A stretch of 34,149 nucleotides of DNA from MGIIb-Q1 sp964342465 (GCA_964342465.1 CAYFFQ010000020.1:1-34149); one strand, 5' to 3'; positions 8,351 to 17,259 are shown, counted from the first letter of the stretch. Numbers and translations are program-made. Notes: generated from the sequence alone by a model not told the origin.

Positions 8351-10665
8351 TGTCCCACCTCCTCATAGTCTTCTGGAACCATCAGTCTCGTCAACCAATT
8401 CTCCTTCGCATCGCTCTTCTCGTTGACATCTATGAGAGTCGGAATCTCATTGAAAGAGGGTGTGGGTGGTGGTGAAGTGACAAGCCACTCGAATGACCAG
8501 CCACCCCATGGGTCAGCAGGTGCCTTGCGCCCCTTCAGCATGGTAAGAATCATGTTGACCACCATGATGAGAGTTGACAGTCCGAAGACGAAGGCGGAGA
8601 TGGTGATGAACATGTTCCATCCTGCCGCCTCTGGTGGCAGAGTTCCGATGACATCACTGTATTCATCCGCCTGCAGAAAGTAGGTGTGGTGGCGGCGGGT
8701 CATTCCCCACAGCCCGAGTTTGTGCATCGGCCAGAAGAGGCCATTGTAGGAGACAAAGGCAATCATGAAGTGGATGACACCCAATCTCTCATCCATCATG
8801 CGGCCACACATCTTTGGGAACCAGTAGTAGATGGCGGCGAAAAGTGCGAAGACGACTCCACCGACGAGAACATAGTGGAAGTGTCCGACCACGAAGTAGG
8901 TCTCATGCAGATGGGTGTTCATGGGGATGGCTGGGAAGTACATACCTGAGATGCCCCCGAGTGTGAAGGTGACGAGGAACCCGAGAGACCAGAGGGTATG
9001 GGTGCGGTAGACGAGTGAACCTCCGTGCAGGGTCTTGAGCCAGTTGAAGATCTTGATTCCGGTAGGTATCGCCACAACCATCGTCAGAACCATCATCACG
9101 AAGCGCAGCCATGGGTCCATTCCGCTGGTCAGCATGTGGTGTCCGTATACGATGAAGGAAACAAAACCGATTCCGGCCATGGCGATTACCATCGATTTGT
9201 AGCCGAAGATGGAGCGGCGGGCGCTTGTGGCCAGAGTCTCAGAAATGATTCCGAATGCTGGAATTATGACCACATAGACTTCTGGATGGCCGAAATACCA
9301 GAACAGATGTGACCACAGAATCGGGTCGCCACCGGCACTCGTATTGAAGAAAGCGGTGGCGATGGTTCGGTCGAGAAAAGCCTCGATGAGGCCGACTCCG
9401 AAGGCGGGTATTGAGAGGAACAGACACATCACAGAGACAAGAATCGACCAACTGAAGAGTGGCATCTGCATCCAACCCATCCCCGGACAGCGCATGGTGG
9501 CTATCGTGGTGATGAAATTGATGCCGGCGAGCGTGGAAGATGCGACCAACATGATTTGCCCGCCGAGCCAAAGAGTAGCGCCGGTATGGGTTCCCGCCCA
9601 TGAGGTGATTGGTTGATAACCGGTCCAACCGACATCGGCGGCGTTGCCGGTGAAGATTCCACTCATGACGAGAACGGAGCCGATTGGGTTGAGCCAGAAT
9701 GCCATCGCGTTGATGCGAGGGAAGGCGAGGTCTCTCGCGCCTATCTGAAGTGGCACAATCCAATTGGCGAACCCGTTGATAAGAGGCATGGCGGCGAGGA
9801 AAATCATCACCGTTCCATGCAAGGTGAAAAACTGATTATATTCATCCTGAGTGAGGAAATCGTTGCCCGGGACAGCCAATTGAATGCGAATTAGCAGAGC
9901 TATCACACCGCCGACGACGAAGTAGAAGAGTCCGGCGGTGAAGTAGAGGGTACCGACCCTCTTGTGGTCGGTGCTGGTCAGCCAGTCAGCAATCCAAGGG
10001 GCGAAAGCGTCCCAACTGAAGGCAGTGGGATTCATTCTGTAGAACACATAGAGAACGGCGACTACCAAAAGAGCCGTCACCAACAGAATCGCTGAGAAGA
10101 GAACAACAAGTCCGTTCGCAGGCTCAGGCATCTCATCGCCACCACCGAGTGGGGCGATGGAGTAGGAACTCTGTGCCCAGTGGTCTTCCGCACTATTTGC
10201 AGAATCGCCATTGACGGAGTTCACAGTGAGTTGAAAATCGACAGAACCGGCACTCGGTGCAGTCCATTGTGCGACCCAACTCGTCTGGTCGTTGCCCTCT
10301 GTCGTGTGGGTGAGTTGTCCGGCGGTGACGGAGGTCGTTCCATCCTTCGCCGCTAGGTCACCCTTTGAGGCAACCAGATTAAATCCGCCCATGTTGGCCT
10401 GCGAGCCTGCGGCAACATCACCCGGCCCTCCTGTGAATCCGAATGCCAACTCATAGGTAGTTCCCGCCTCGTATGTCTCAGGCAGGGCCGAGCCATCAGC
10501 GAGGGTCATGAACGGCGTGACATCACTTGATGGAGTTCCTGAGTGACAGGTACACCCCGAATCGGTGTTGACGATGCCTCCACTGCGCGCCTGCATGACC
10601 GGAGCGGCCAACAATGTAAGCGCCAAGAGTGACGAGATAACGATGAGTTTCCTGTTTACCCGCAT
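8347..10665 (-). CDS. coxA: Cytochrome c oxidase subunit I with exported N-terminal Reeler-like domain
   Basis: A 772-residue protein; subunit I alone is usually 520-600. Residues 1-26 look like a signal peptide. Residues about 28-170 form an extracytoplasmic beta-rich domain with CTCHSG at 38-43 and features of Reeler-like domains (YEAGTTYEL, LTHT, WTAPSAG, VNGDS). A linking helix lies at about 184-208. The oxidase core follows: His283 (low-spin heme), His460 and Tyr464 in GHPEVY, His509/His510 (CuB), and His595 and His597 in GHFHY. This is an A-type (GHPEVY) proton-pumping oxidase. I chose ATG 10665 (Met7 of the longer frame) because GAGGTGA at 10677-10671 lies 5 nt upstream and a positively charged signal n-region then starts the protein. 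Confidence 0.95.
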   Translation of the reverse strand: MRVNRKLIVISSLLALTLLAAPVMQARSGGIVNTDSGCTCHSGTPSSDVTPFMTLADGSALPETYEAGTTYELAFGFTGGPGDVAAGSQANMGGFNLVASKGDLAAKDGTTSVTAGQLTHTTEGNDQTSWVAQWTAPSAGSVDFQLTVNSVNGDSANSAEDHWAQSSYSIAPLGGGDEMPEPANGLVVLFSAILLVTALLVVAVLYVFYRMNPTAFSWDAFAPWIADWLTSTDHKRVGTLYFTAGLFYFVVGGVIALLIRIQLAVPGNDFLTQDEYNQFFTLHGTVMIFLAAMPLINGFANWIVPLQIGARDLAFPRINAMAFWLNPIGSVLVMSGIFTGNAADVGWTGYQPITSWAGTHTGATLWLGGQIMLVASSTLAGINFITTIATMRCPGMGWMQMPLFSWSILVSVMCLFLSIPAFGVGLIEAFLDRTIATAFFNTSAGGDPILWSHLFWYFGHPEVYVVIIPAFGIISETLATSARRSIFGYKSMVIAMAGIGFVSFIVYGHHMLTSGMDPWLRFVMMVLTMVVAIPTGIKIFNWLKTLHGGSLVYRTHTLWSLGFLVTFTLGGISGMYFPAIPMNTHLHETYFVVGHFHYVLVGGVVFALFAAIYYWFPKMCGRMMDERLGVIHFMIAFVSYNGLFWPMHKLGLWGMTRRHHTYFLQADEYSDVIGTLPPEAAGWNMFITISAFVFGLSTLIMVVNMILTMLKGRKAPADPWGGWSFEWLVTSPPPTPSFNEIPTLIDVNEKSDAKENWLTRLMVPEDYEEVGH
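8356..8363 (-). promoter_or_regulatory. Perfect Shine-Dalgarno for the TTG start of coxC
   Basis: AGGAGGTG on the minus strand, 5 nt before TTG 8350. It lies inside the last codons of coxA. The strong site compensates for the weak TTG codon. Confidence 0.8.
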
Positions 10666-10670
10666 CACAA

Positions 10671-10677
10671 TCACCTC
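10671..10677 (-). promoter_or_regulatory. Shine-Dalgarno sequence deciding the coxA start
   Basis: GAGGTGA on the minus strand lies 5 nt before ATG 10665 and inside the last codons of coxB. The upstream in-frame ATG at 10683 would itself precede this site, so 10665 is the better start. Confidence 0.75.
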
Positions 10678-11320
10678 ATTCATGGACCTCGAGAATCGCT
10701 GTCATGTAGGCGTGGTCGTCACCACAATACTCAGCACAGTCGATGAAGAAATCACCAGTTATGTCCGGCGTCAGCCAAATCGAGGTGTCCAGTCCAGCAA
10801 CAGCATCCTCCTTGGCACCCCACTGCACGAAGTAGGGGGCGTGGGTCACATCGTTGGAAGTTATCACGAATCGGTACACAGCATCCTTCTTGACACTGAG
10901 CATCACCAGTCCGGTCTCGTCATGTACTCCGACACTGCACAGGTCTGAGGAGAGGCCGCGGCAGTCAAACTCCCAGAACCACTGTTCCCCGACCACCCCT
11001 ATCTCGTAGTAGTCTTCTCCAGCCACGCCGACAGCGGCAGGGTCCTCCCAGACATCAGAGGTGGGGCCGACGGAGACGAATGTCAAGTAGGCAATGAGAA
11101 TGGCTGGAAGAATGGTCCAAGTCACCTCTAGGGTCGTGTCATGGTAGTGACGAGGGAACTCACCCACGGTCAAAGCATCGACATTGGGGGTCTCACCGTC
11201 CTCAGAGCGGTAGAAGAAGGAGTGGTGCAACAACCAGCCAAAAACAATGATTCCCACGACAATTGACCATCCGAAGAATATGTCAAACAACTCGTTGTAT
11301 GCAGCACCTCCAACAGCCAT
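10676..11320 (-). CDS. coxB: Cytochrome c oxidase subunit II (CuA subunit)
   Basis: A 214-residue subunit II, first gene of the cox operon. Two N-terminal helices (about 14-32 and 66-84) are followed by a cupredoxin domain outside the membrane. The CuA site is complete: His160 (DVTH), then CAEYCGDDHAYM at 195-206 giving Cys195, Glu197, Cys199, His203 and Met206. The usual QWFWEF aromatic patch for electron entry is at 113-118. No heme c domain is fused, so the donor is likely a small blue copper protein or a separate cytochrome; none is encoded here. A purine-rich GGAGAGGGG lies just upstream of ATG 11320. The end overlaps the longer frame of coxA and includes coxA's ribosome-binding site. 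Confidence 0.96.
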   Translation of the reverse strand: MAVGGAAYNELFDIFFGWSIVVGIIVFGWLLHHSFFYRSEDGETPNVDALTVGEFPRHYHDTTLEVTWTILPAILIAYLTFVSVGPTSDVWEDPAAVGVAGEDYYEIGVVGEQWFWEFDCRGLSSDLCSVGVHDETGLVMLSVKKDAVYRFVITSNDVTHAPYFVQWGAKEDAVAGLDTSIWLTPDITGDFFIDCAEYCGDDHAYMTAILEVHE

Positions 11321-11914
11321 GCTAAACCCCTCTCCGGCGACCCGTGAAGCGGTCCGTAGTTAAGCGTTGGCCGCCCCTCACATGTATGGTTGAGTAAAAG
11401 GGAAGGAGCAGAAAACCCCTCATATGTTCGGTATTCTAATGGCGACACACACCCCACCTAACATGTACGGGTGATTTGCGGTAAACCCCACATTGGCGAA
11501 AAGCATACGCCGTCGAGCCCCACCTACCCACATCTCTGAAAGGCCTCACACTGGCGAAAAGCATACGCCGTCGAGCCCCACCTACCCACATCTCTGAAAG
11601 GCCTCACACTGGCGAAAAGCATACGCCGTCGAGCCCCACCTCGTCCCTTCTCGGAAAGGCCCTGCACTCGCCTGGAGCAGACTCGATGGGCGAGAGGAAA
11701 CCCTTGGGTGGTTGCAAATACACCGCACAGACAAAGAACAGACCCATCAGGAAGGAGGGGGCCGGCGAGCGGTTGCGAATCCCCCGCACGGGCGAACAAG
11801 AGGCGGCGGCGTCCAGTATGTCTGCCCGCCTATCGGAAAAACCCCGCACTTGCGTAGAGTAAGTTGGGCGGTCCACGCCAAAGGTTGAATTGGGGTGCGC
11901 CCCCTTCACCTCGT
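11321..11914. other. 594-bp non-coding divergent region, repeat-rich
   Basis: This spacer separates the cox operon (minus) from the receiver gene (plus). Next to coxB there are three degenerate copies, about 40 bp apart, of a motif like ACATGTATGG (11380, 11421, 11461). Then come three 58-bp tandem repeats (listed separately) and a C-rich stretch with scattered decayed copies (AAACCCCGCACTTGCG near 11840). Frames here have no protein-like features. Confidence 0.7.
11495..11668. repeat. 58-bp tandem repeat, three copies
   Basis: Copies begin at 11495, 11553 and 11611. The first two are identical over 58 bp; the third diverges after about 31 bases. Each starts with GGCGAAAAGCATACGCC, which has GGCG/CGCC ends. 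Contiguous copies with no unique spacers, so not a CRISPR array. Confidence 0.95.
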
Positions 11915-12292
11915 ATGGGAGTTCGGGCGCTGGTCGTGGAGGACAATCAAACCAACATCCGACTCCTCTTGGCTCTGCTCAAGGCGAAGGGGATAACTGA
12001 CATTGAAATCGCCGAGGATGCCAATCAGGCGTTCGAGGCTCTACAGTCTGGGTCCTTCGATCTCATCTTCATGGATATCCAACTTCCTTGGACCGATGGT
12101 CTGCAGTTGACAAAGTCCATTCGAGACCATCCTCTTGTGCGCCACAGTCGTATCATCGCAGTCACCGCCTTCTCCACACCGGAGGACCGGCGAAAGGCAG
12201 CTGAAGCGGGTTGTGACGCGTTCATTCCGAAGCCGGTGCGAAGAGAGGAGTTGTACAGGGTCATCGACGAGCAACTAGCGCTGCGCGACTGA
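11915..12292 (+). CDS. Single-domain response regulator (CheY-like receiver)
   Basis: A 125-residue stand-alone receiver domain. The acidic pocket (Glu9-Asp10), phosphoacceptor Asp54 in FMDIQLP, switch Thr84 and Lys106 in PKP are all present, so it should accept phosphate from a histidine kinase. No output domain follows, and there is no kinase in the window; it probably acts by protein-protein contact. ATG 11915 was chosen over an earlier in-frame codon at 11864 because the receiver fold begins right there (VRALVVEDN). A TATA-like GGTTGAATTGG lies about 27 nt upstream, suggesting a leaderless message. It is not close to DUF167 (about 250 bp), so an operon is not implied. Confidence 0.92.
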   Translation: MGVRALVVEDNQTNIRLLLALLKAKGITDIEIAEDANQAFEALQSGSFDLIFMDIQLPWTDGLQLTKSIRDHPLVRHSRIIAVTAFSTPEDRRKAAEAGCDAFIPKPVRREELYRVIDEQLALRD

Positions 12293-12358
12293 CCTGCTGC
12301 AGCCGAGACCAGTCAACCTGAGCGCGGAATGCCGAGGGCGTAGGAGTGACACTTGGGG

Positions 12359-12480
12359 TGCAGTCATTCGAATCAAACGAAAGAACCACAAGTGGAGGGG
12401 CGGCCATTTGCTCCAAACGACTAATTCAATGATGGAGAGGGCGGTCATTCGATTCAGACGACAAATCCACTCATTAGTCC
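12359..12480. repeat. 41-bp degenerate tandem repeat, three copies
   Basis: Copies begin at 12359, 12400 and 12441, each starting GCRGYCATTYG and followed by an AAACGA/CAGACGA block. The spacing is exactly 41 bp although the copies have diverged. It lies in the spacer before the DUF167 gene. Confidence 0.8.
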
Positions 12481-12540
12481 GACCATCCACCGCTTTGCTT
12501 TCATGCTGTGTGGCCGCACCATCGACTAAGGGGCCACGCC

Positions 12541-12858
12541 GTGTCACTTGCCGATGTTGTCAAGGAGTGCGAGGTGGATTCCGTGGCTATATCCATTGAG
12601 GTGACTCCCGATGCGTCCAGCCGCCGTCTACTAGGAATCAACGAATGGCGTGGCCGCCTCAGGGTCGCACTCACCTCACCTCCTCACAGAGGCGAGGCCA
12701 ACAAGGAACTCATCCGCCTCTTCTCAGATTTACTGTCAGTCCCGACCGAAGACATCACTATCACCTCTGGTCACAGGGAGAGGCGTAAACGAGTAAGGGT
12801 TGACGGTATTGATGTGGGGCTAGTCATCTCACTGCTCAGCGAGGAGATGGGTGGTTGA
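12541..12858 (+). CDS. DUF167 (YggU/UPF0235) family protein
   Basis: A protein of about 105 residues with the DUF167 pattern: V-x-P-D-A-S-S-R near the start, W-x-G-x-L-x-V, a P-P-H-x-G-E-A-N-K-E-L motif, and I-T-S-G-x-x-x-R-x-K-R-V near the end. The family is small and conserved in archaea and bacteria with no settled function; the fold is known and nucleic-acid-related roles have been proposed. The start is uncertain: GTG 12541 fits the family start, while GTG 12508 would add 11 residues. The next gene starts 18 bp after the stop, so the two are probably co-transcribed. Confidence 0.82.
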   Translation: MSLADVVKECEVDSVAISIEVTPDASSRRLLGINEWRGRLRVALTSPPHRGEANKELIRLFSDLLSVPTEDITITSGHRERRKRVRVDGIDVGLVISLLSEEMGG

Positions 12859-12876
12859 ACGGGGTTTGGACAAGAC

Positions 12877-13440
12877 TTGGCGGTCGATGGCAAGAGGGGT
12901 GATGAGTGGTTGGCGGCGGGTAGGAAGTGGATGAAACGCCGTCATGTCGATAGCGGTGGGCCGCCGCAGCGGGAGGAGCGTTTCCTTACTGTTGCAGCGG
13001 CCCTCTCTCAGGCGCGTTCGAGGAATCTCCCAGTGGAGTGTGGCGGCCCCGCCTGTCCGGTTCTAGTCGAGGGCAAGAAGGATGTGAGGGCCCTGAAAAG
13101 GCTCGGATTCATCGGCCCGATAGAATGCCTCAATCGCGGTTGGCCGAGAGAGCGTGTGGTAACATATCTCTACGAGAATTATGGTCTCGTAAATCCGGTG
13201 GATGGCGGCCCTGCAATCATCATGTTGATGGATTGGGACAGAACCGGTGGTCGAATCCAGAGGGAGATGTCAACAAGGCTCAGGGCGCTCGATGTACTAG
13301 TCGATGAAGCGACGAGGACAGACCTCATCCGCGGCATGAAACCGGAGGGTAGGACCGTCGAATCTCTGGCGCCCTTCGCCACTCAGTTACGGATTCTGAT
13401 GAGAAGTTTCAATGACGATTGTTGGGGTGAAGAGGAGTGA
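12877..13440 (+). CDS. TOPRIM-domain protein (archaeal toprim/RNase M5-like)
   Basis: A small TOPRIM protein of up to 187 residues. The catalytic signatures are VEGKKDVRAL (Glu65) and LMDWDRTGG with the DxD pair Asp119/Asp121. TOPRIM domains coordinate Mg2+ in primases, topoisomerases and RNase M5. Short archaeal toprim proteins of this size have no assigned function. The start is uncertain: TTG 12877 is the first possible codon after an in-frame stop at 12856, and ATG 12931 is the first ATG. It follows DUF167 by 18 bp and converges on the helicase gene 21 bp downstream. Confidence 0.82.
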   Translation: MAVDGKRGDEWLAAGRKWMKRRHVDSGGPPQREERFLTVAAALSQARSRNLPVECGGPACPVLVEGKKDVRALKRLGFIGPIECLNRGWPRERVVTYLYENYGLVNPVDGGPAIIMLMDWDRTGGRIQREMSTRLRALDVLVDEATRTDLIRGMKPEGRTVESLAPFATQLRILMRSFNDDCWGEEE

Positions 13441-13461
13441 ATCAAACTCTCGGTTTCCGGC

Positions 13462-16400
13462 TCACTCCAAGGTGATGACAATGCGAGCAGAGAGTTCCGC
13501 TCGCATGCTCTCTCGAATGCTGTTCAGCCTCACGATTCTCTCGTCAAGTTCAACCCGCAAACGTTCAATCAGGCCCTGCTTCATCCGCAGCCAGCGGTGG
13601 TCGACATTCTTCCCCTCTTTCTGGGCATGGAATTGCGCCTTCTGAATCTGTTCTCTCTCCCTGTCTATCTTCCCCATCCACGCCCGATGTGAGTTGTGTC
13701 GAAGTTCATCGAGGAGGGGGCTTTGTCTCCTCTTCTCATCATTGAGAAGCCAACGGTGTAGTTGGTCAAGTGAATCTTCGAGAAGTCTCTCCGCCTCATC
13801 TCCGAGGTGGCTCTTTCTCAGGTTTTCAAGAGATTTCCACGGGTGGTTCGGTTGATGTGGAATGGGATATCCCTTTTCATCGAGCACCAACCATCTGCGG
13901 ATGGCGTGTCGTGAGAGGCCATCGACGACCCAATCGAGAGCGACGACCATTTGTGCATCTTCGCACCAATCGGATGGACGGGTGGTGGAGAGGGTAATTT
14001 TTCCTGCTATTCCGGCATCGACCCAACCGTCGAGAGGGGCATCCTCATCGGGCTGGCCTGAATGAGCCGAACGAAGCCATTGGATGAGAGGATGCCAAGG
14101 GGTAAGTGAGGTGACATCCGGCCTCTCTCTCGCTGCATCTCTGCCGATGACTACGGGGATGATGTGCGGGGTGGAGGCTGATTGTGTCTGCAATCGACGA
14201 ACAGTCTCTACCCAGCCACGCGTCAACCTGTCAGGAAGTCCAGCATCATCGTTTCTTGCGGCCAGTTCATCCACCGCGTATTCACTCAGTCTCAGTTGCC
14301 ACAGCCCGCCGGCATGGAACAGACTGGAACCGCGGTCTCGCTGGCCGAGCCGCATCTGCACCCACTGCACCAACAGTTCAGGTGTCACCCCAAGTTCTCT
14401 CTCTAGAGTCTGCTGTCTGAGGCTTCTGATACCGGGGTCGGGCCCAATCCATTCGCGTTCCTCGTTGCTGCGCTCCTCCAACCACCCATCCCGCCTCGCG
14501 AGCAGGCTATCCAACTCGTCGTCTTCATCCCCCACCTCCCTCTCAGCGGCCTGTTCAGCATCCATCAGAACGAAATCAGTCCCCCTCATCCGTCTGGCGA
14601 GAGGGTTGGTCAATTCCTTGGTGGCGACCATCCTCATCGCCTTGCCGAGCATCGGGTCGAGCATGCCGATGGAGTCCTCAAAGAGTCTGATTCTGTGGAA
14701 GAGACGGCCGAGGATGGCCGCATCGATGGTTCCTTCAACGGCGATGTTGAGGATGGTGATGATTTCCGCCTGTTGACCGAACCGGTCCAATCTGCCAATC
14801 CTCTGTTCGATTCTCATCGGATTCCAAGGTAGGTCGTAATTCACCAGCCGATGGCAGTGTTGCTGGTCCAACCCCTCACTCCCCACTTCACTTGAGAGGA
14901 GGACGTCAATTCGTCCGGCGGCGAATTCCGCTCTCAGTCGCTCGCGGTCGGCCATTGCGGTCTTGCCAGAGAGAATGGCGCAGACAATTCCCTCTTGGCG
15001 CAGGCGCCCCTCAAGATAGGAGAGGGTACCTAGAAAGTGGCTGAACAGGAGTATTCCGCCTTCTTGGTCCGCAGCGAGGGAATCACGAATCCAAGCGGAT
15101 AGTGCTTCATATTTTGAATCACGCTCTCCGAGGGCTTCAGCAGCATCCTGCAGTTCATCGGGATCGCCAAACCTCCTCAACAGCCTCGTCTCCGCCTCTT
15201 CGAGGGTCAACTCGTCCACCTCCTCTCCCCCCTCAGCGCCGAAGTCGAGCGCAGAGCGCGCCGCCGTCTTCAGTTGAGTCCGAACATGGGTGGCGAATGC
15301 CGGCAGACAACTGCTCGCCATTCTCTCAGGTACGACGAGTGCCCAATCGAACCGTTCGCTGTCAGGGTGTCTCAGTTGCATCAGACGCCATGTCCATCGT
15401 CGTGCCGTTTCATACAGTCGCCACTCAGCATCGGTCAGTGAGACATCGAGAGTAATGGCATTCCGTCGGGCGAGATGAAGGTCAAGGTCTCTACGGCGGG
15501 TTCGAACCAACAAATCGTTGAGCGGCCTCAACTGGCGCAGCAGGTCAGCCACCTCCCTTCGTCTTTTCTCCACATTCGTCCCTCTCCAACCGAGTGGGTC
15601 GGCGAAGAGGTCCAGCAACTCATCTACACGTGGGTCATCATCATAGCCGGGAACAACCCTCAGTCCAGCGAGGGTGTCGGCCGCTTTTCTCAACTCAGGT
15701 TCTGGGCGCGAGGTGGCATCCAAGACCATATTCAGTATACGCGCCGGACGCATGCTTCTGCGGAACGAGACATAGTCTGGCCAACGGTCTGTCGCCAGCA
15801 GTGAGAGTTGAACCCACAGTTCCTCATCTGAGAGATTGATGGGTGTGGCGGTCAACAGCAGTGTCCGAGTGCTGTTCAGGGTGACCAGTTGAACCGCATC
15901 ATGCAGTCGGCTTCGGGGATTTCTACAGTGGTGTGCCTCATCGATGATGGTGAGCATCAGTTGAGGCATCCCCTCCTCCATCACCTGACGCAACAGAGCT
16001 GGCTGGCGCAGGATTCCGTGGCTGGTCACAACCACGAGCGATTCACCCTCTCGGATTCTCTCGAACGCCTGCTTGAGTTTGGCACCACTGTCAGCGAGGA
16101 ATCCATCAAGGTCACATCGATGATACATCTCCTGCAACCATTTGAGGCGCAGACCGCTGGGTACGGCAATCAGCACCCCCCCCTTTTCGCCCATGGCGTG
16201 AAGTCTTCTCAGCACATGCAGGGCGGAGATGGTCTTTCCCAAACCGACCTCATCAGCGACCATCAATCCCTTCCAATTGCTTGCTGCAAGCCGCGCTGCC
16301 GGCAGATGCTGATGCGGCTGGTCTTCCCACCTGCCGAAGTGGAGCAGTGGAGAAGCGTCAGAAGGTGGGAAGCGAAGGTTCAGGTCATGCAGAACCAAGT

Positions 16401-16464
16401 CCCACTCTTCCCCACTCAACAGAGCCGCTGCGGACTCCACATCCCCACTCGAATCTCGGTCCAA
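13462..16464 (-). CDS. SNF2/RapA-like superfamily 2 helicase, 1000 residues
   Basis: A DNA translocase of the SWI2/SNF2 group. Lobe 1 carries the Walker A DEVGLGKT at 71-78, DEAH at 175-178 and LTATP at 204-208. Lobe 2 has SSEVGSEGLDQQ at 524-535 and QRIGRLDRFGQ at 554-564. About 430 further residues have no domain I can name; the C-terminus is rich in charged helices. This layout is seen in RapA/HepA (RNA polymerase recycling) and in DrmD-like defence helicases, but no DISARM, BREX or other defence partner lies nearby. The only start after the in-frame stop near 16508 is TTG 16464; GTG 16440 is an alternative. The last residues are a long coiled-coil-prone segment. Confidence 0.9.
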   Translation of the reverse strand: MDRDSSGDVESAAALLSGEEWDLVLHDLNLRFPPSDASPLLHFGRWEDQPHQHLPAARLAASNWKGLMVADEVGLGKTISALHVLRRLHAMGEKGGVLIAVPSGLRLKWLQEMYHRCDLDGFLADSGAKLKQAFERIREGESLVVVTSHGILRQPALLRQVMEEGMPQLMLTIIDEAHHCRNPRSRLHDAVQLVTLNSTRTLLLTATPINLSDEELWVQLSLLATDRWPDYVSFRRSMRPARILNMVLDATSRPEPELRKAADTLAGLRVVPGYDDDPRVDELLDLFADPLGWRGTNVEKRRREVADLLRQLRPLNDLLVRTRRRDLDLHLARRNAITLDVSLTDAEWRLYETARRWTWRLMQLRHPDSERFDWALVVPERMASSCLPAFATHVRTQLKTAARSALDFGAEGGEEVDELTLEEAETRLLRRFGDPDELQDAAEALGERDSKYEALSAWIRDSLAADQEGGILLFSHFLGTLSYLEGRLRQEGIVCAILSGKTAMADRERLRAEFAAGRIDVLLSSEVGSEGLDQQHCHRLVNYDLPWNPMRIEQRIGRLDRFGQQAEIITILNIAVEGTIDAAILGRLFHRIRLFEDSIGMLDPMLGKAMRMVATKELTNPLARRMRGTDFVLMDAEQAAEREVGDEDDELDSLLARRDGWLEERSNEEREWIGPDPGIRSLRQQTLERELGVTPELLVQWVQMRLGQRDRGSSLFHAGGLWQLRLSEYAVDELAARNDDAGLPDRLTRGWVETVRRLQTQSASTPHIIPVVIGRDAARERPDVTSLTPWHPLIQWLRSAHSGQPDEDAPLDGWVDAGIAGKITLSTTRPSDWCEDAQMVVALDWVVDGLSRHAIRRWLVLDEKGYPIPHQPNHPWKSLENLRKSHLGDEAERLLEDSLDQLHRWLLNDEKRRQSPLLDELRHNSHRAWMGKIDREREQIQKAQFHAQKEGKNVDHRWLRMKQGLIERLRVELDERIVRLNSIRESMRAELSARIVITLE

Positions 16465-16742
16465 CGCATCAACACCGTCAAGCGACCGTTCTTGAAGATG
16501 CCCTCCTCAATTAACGAAACGGGACGAAAACCAGCATTTCGTACCGCTTGTCACCCACCCCCTCGCTCGGCTGCAAATCATAGGCTCAACCACCCTCTCG
16601 CTCAGCCGCAAATCAGAGGCTCACCCACCCTCTCGCTCGGCCGCAAATCAGAGGCTCACCCACCCCTATAATTGGGCGTCAGAACAAAGCACAGGCGAGG
16701 TTGTGAGGGCGAACCATCAGTAAGGTTGACCGTGTTTTCTTT
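16465..16742. other. Spacer between helicase and Lrp genes, with promoter-like AT box
   Basis: Non-coding 278 bp. On the minus strand CCCAATTATAGGGG (16663-16676) resembles a TATA region. Transcription from it would place the 35-bp repeats in the helicase 5' leader. A nearer AT-rich box, GTTAATTG, lies at 16509-16516. Downstream of the Lrp gene no clear hairpin terminator is seen. Confidence 0.4.
16562..16666. repeat. 35-bp tandem repeat, three copies
   Basis: Copies begin at 16562, 16597 and 16632, with core CTCGCTCGGCCGCAAATCA followed by a GAGGCTCACCCACC-like block. Copies differ at a few positions. It lies upstream of the helicase gene. Confidence 0.93.
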
Positions 16743-17219
16743 TCACACCTGCGGCTCAGATTTGACTGAGTTCGGTGGGAGTGTCGTGCCACACTCCTTG
16801 ACCGTGTTCAGAACCACCATCGTCGTCGACCGAGTCACCCCGGGTGTTGAGAGCACCGTTTTGGTGAAGTCATTGAGGTCATCCCTGTCTCTCACGCGGG
16901 CGAAAACGAGACTGTCGAGTTCGCCAGTGATATCATAGACTGCGAATACGCGCTGGTCGGAGGCTATTTTCTCCTGCACCGCCAACAGGTCGCCTTTGAC
17001 GATGCTCAGCCCGACGACCACACTCATCTCCCATCCTACTTTGTCAGCATCGAGGTTGACGGTGTAGCCGGTGATTACCCCACTCTCTTCGAGTTTAGCC
17101 AGTCTGTTGGAGACAGTTCCAAGGGCAACATCTGCGATGTCAGCTAGGTTGCGCATCGACAATCTTCCATCTTTCTGCAACGCCTGAATCAGGAGTTTGT
17201 CAGTATCATCCAATTCCAT
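16743..17219 (-). CDS. Lrp/AsnC family transcriptional regulator
   Basis: A 158-residue protein with the Lrp/AsnC layout. The N-terminal winged helix-turn-helix runs over about residues 4-52 (LLIQALQKDGRLSMRNLA, then VSNRLAKLEESGVITGY). The RAM ligand-binding/oligomerisation domain occupies about 65-145 (VVVGLSIVKG, VYDITGELDSLVF, STPGVTRSTT). Such regulators bind palindromes as dimers or octamers and often repress their own gene. The region just upstream holds a perfect TGTTCA-AA-TGAACA palindrome and further half-sites, which are good candidate operators. The effector is unknown. The gene sits alone, with about 260 bp of AT-rich DNA upstream. Confidence 0.95.
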   Translation of the reverse strand: MELDDTDKLLIQALQKDGRLSMRNLADIADVALGTVSNRLAKLEESGVITGYTVNLDADKVGWEMSVVVGLSIVKGDLLAVQEKIASDQRVFAVYDITGELDSLVFARVRDRDDLNDFTKTVLSTPGVTRSTTMVVLNTVKECGTTLPPNSVKSEPQV

Positions 17220-17259
17220 TAGAATCCATCCGGAGTGAAAGCGCCGTTGAGGAAGTCTT

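Noticed and set aside
10543..10554. Heme c site in the CoxA N-terminal domain
   Set aside because: The sequence is CTCH, with one residue between the cysteines; heme c attachment needs CxxCH.
11495..11668. CRISPR-like array
   Set aside because: Copies are directly adjacent with no unique spacers, and no cas genes are nearby.
13462..16464. DISARM DrmD or other phage-defence helicase
   Set aside because: Motifs fit SNF2/RapA-like enzymes in general, but none of the DISARM partner genes is present next to it.
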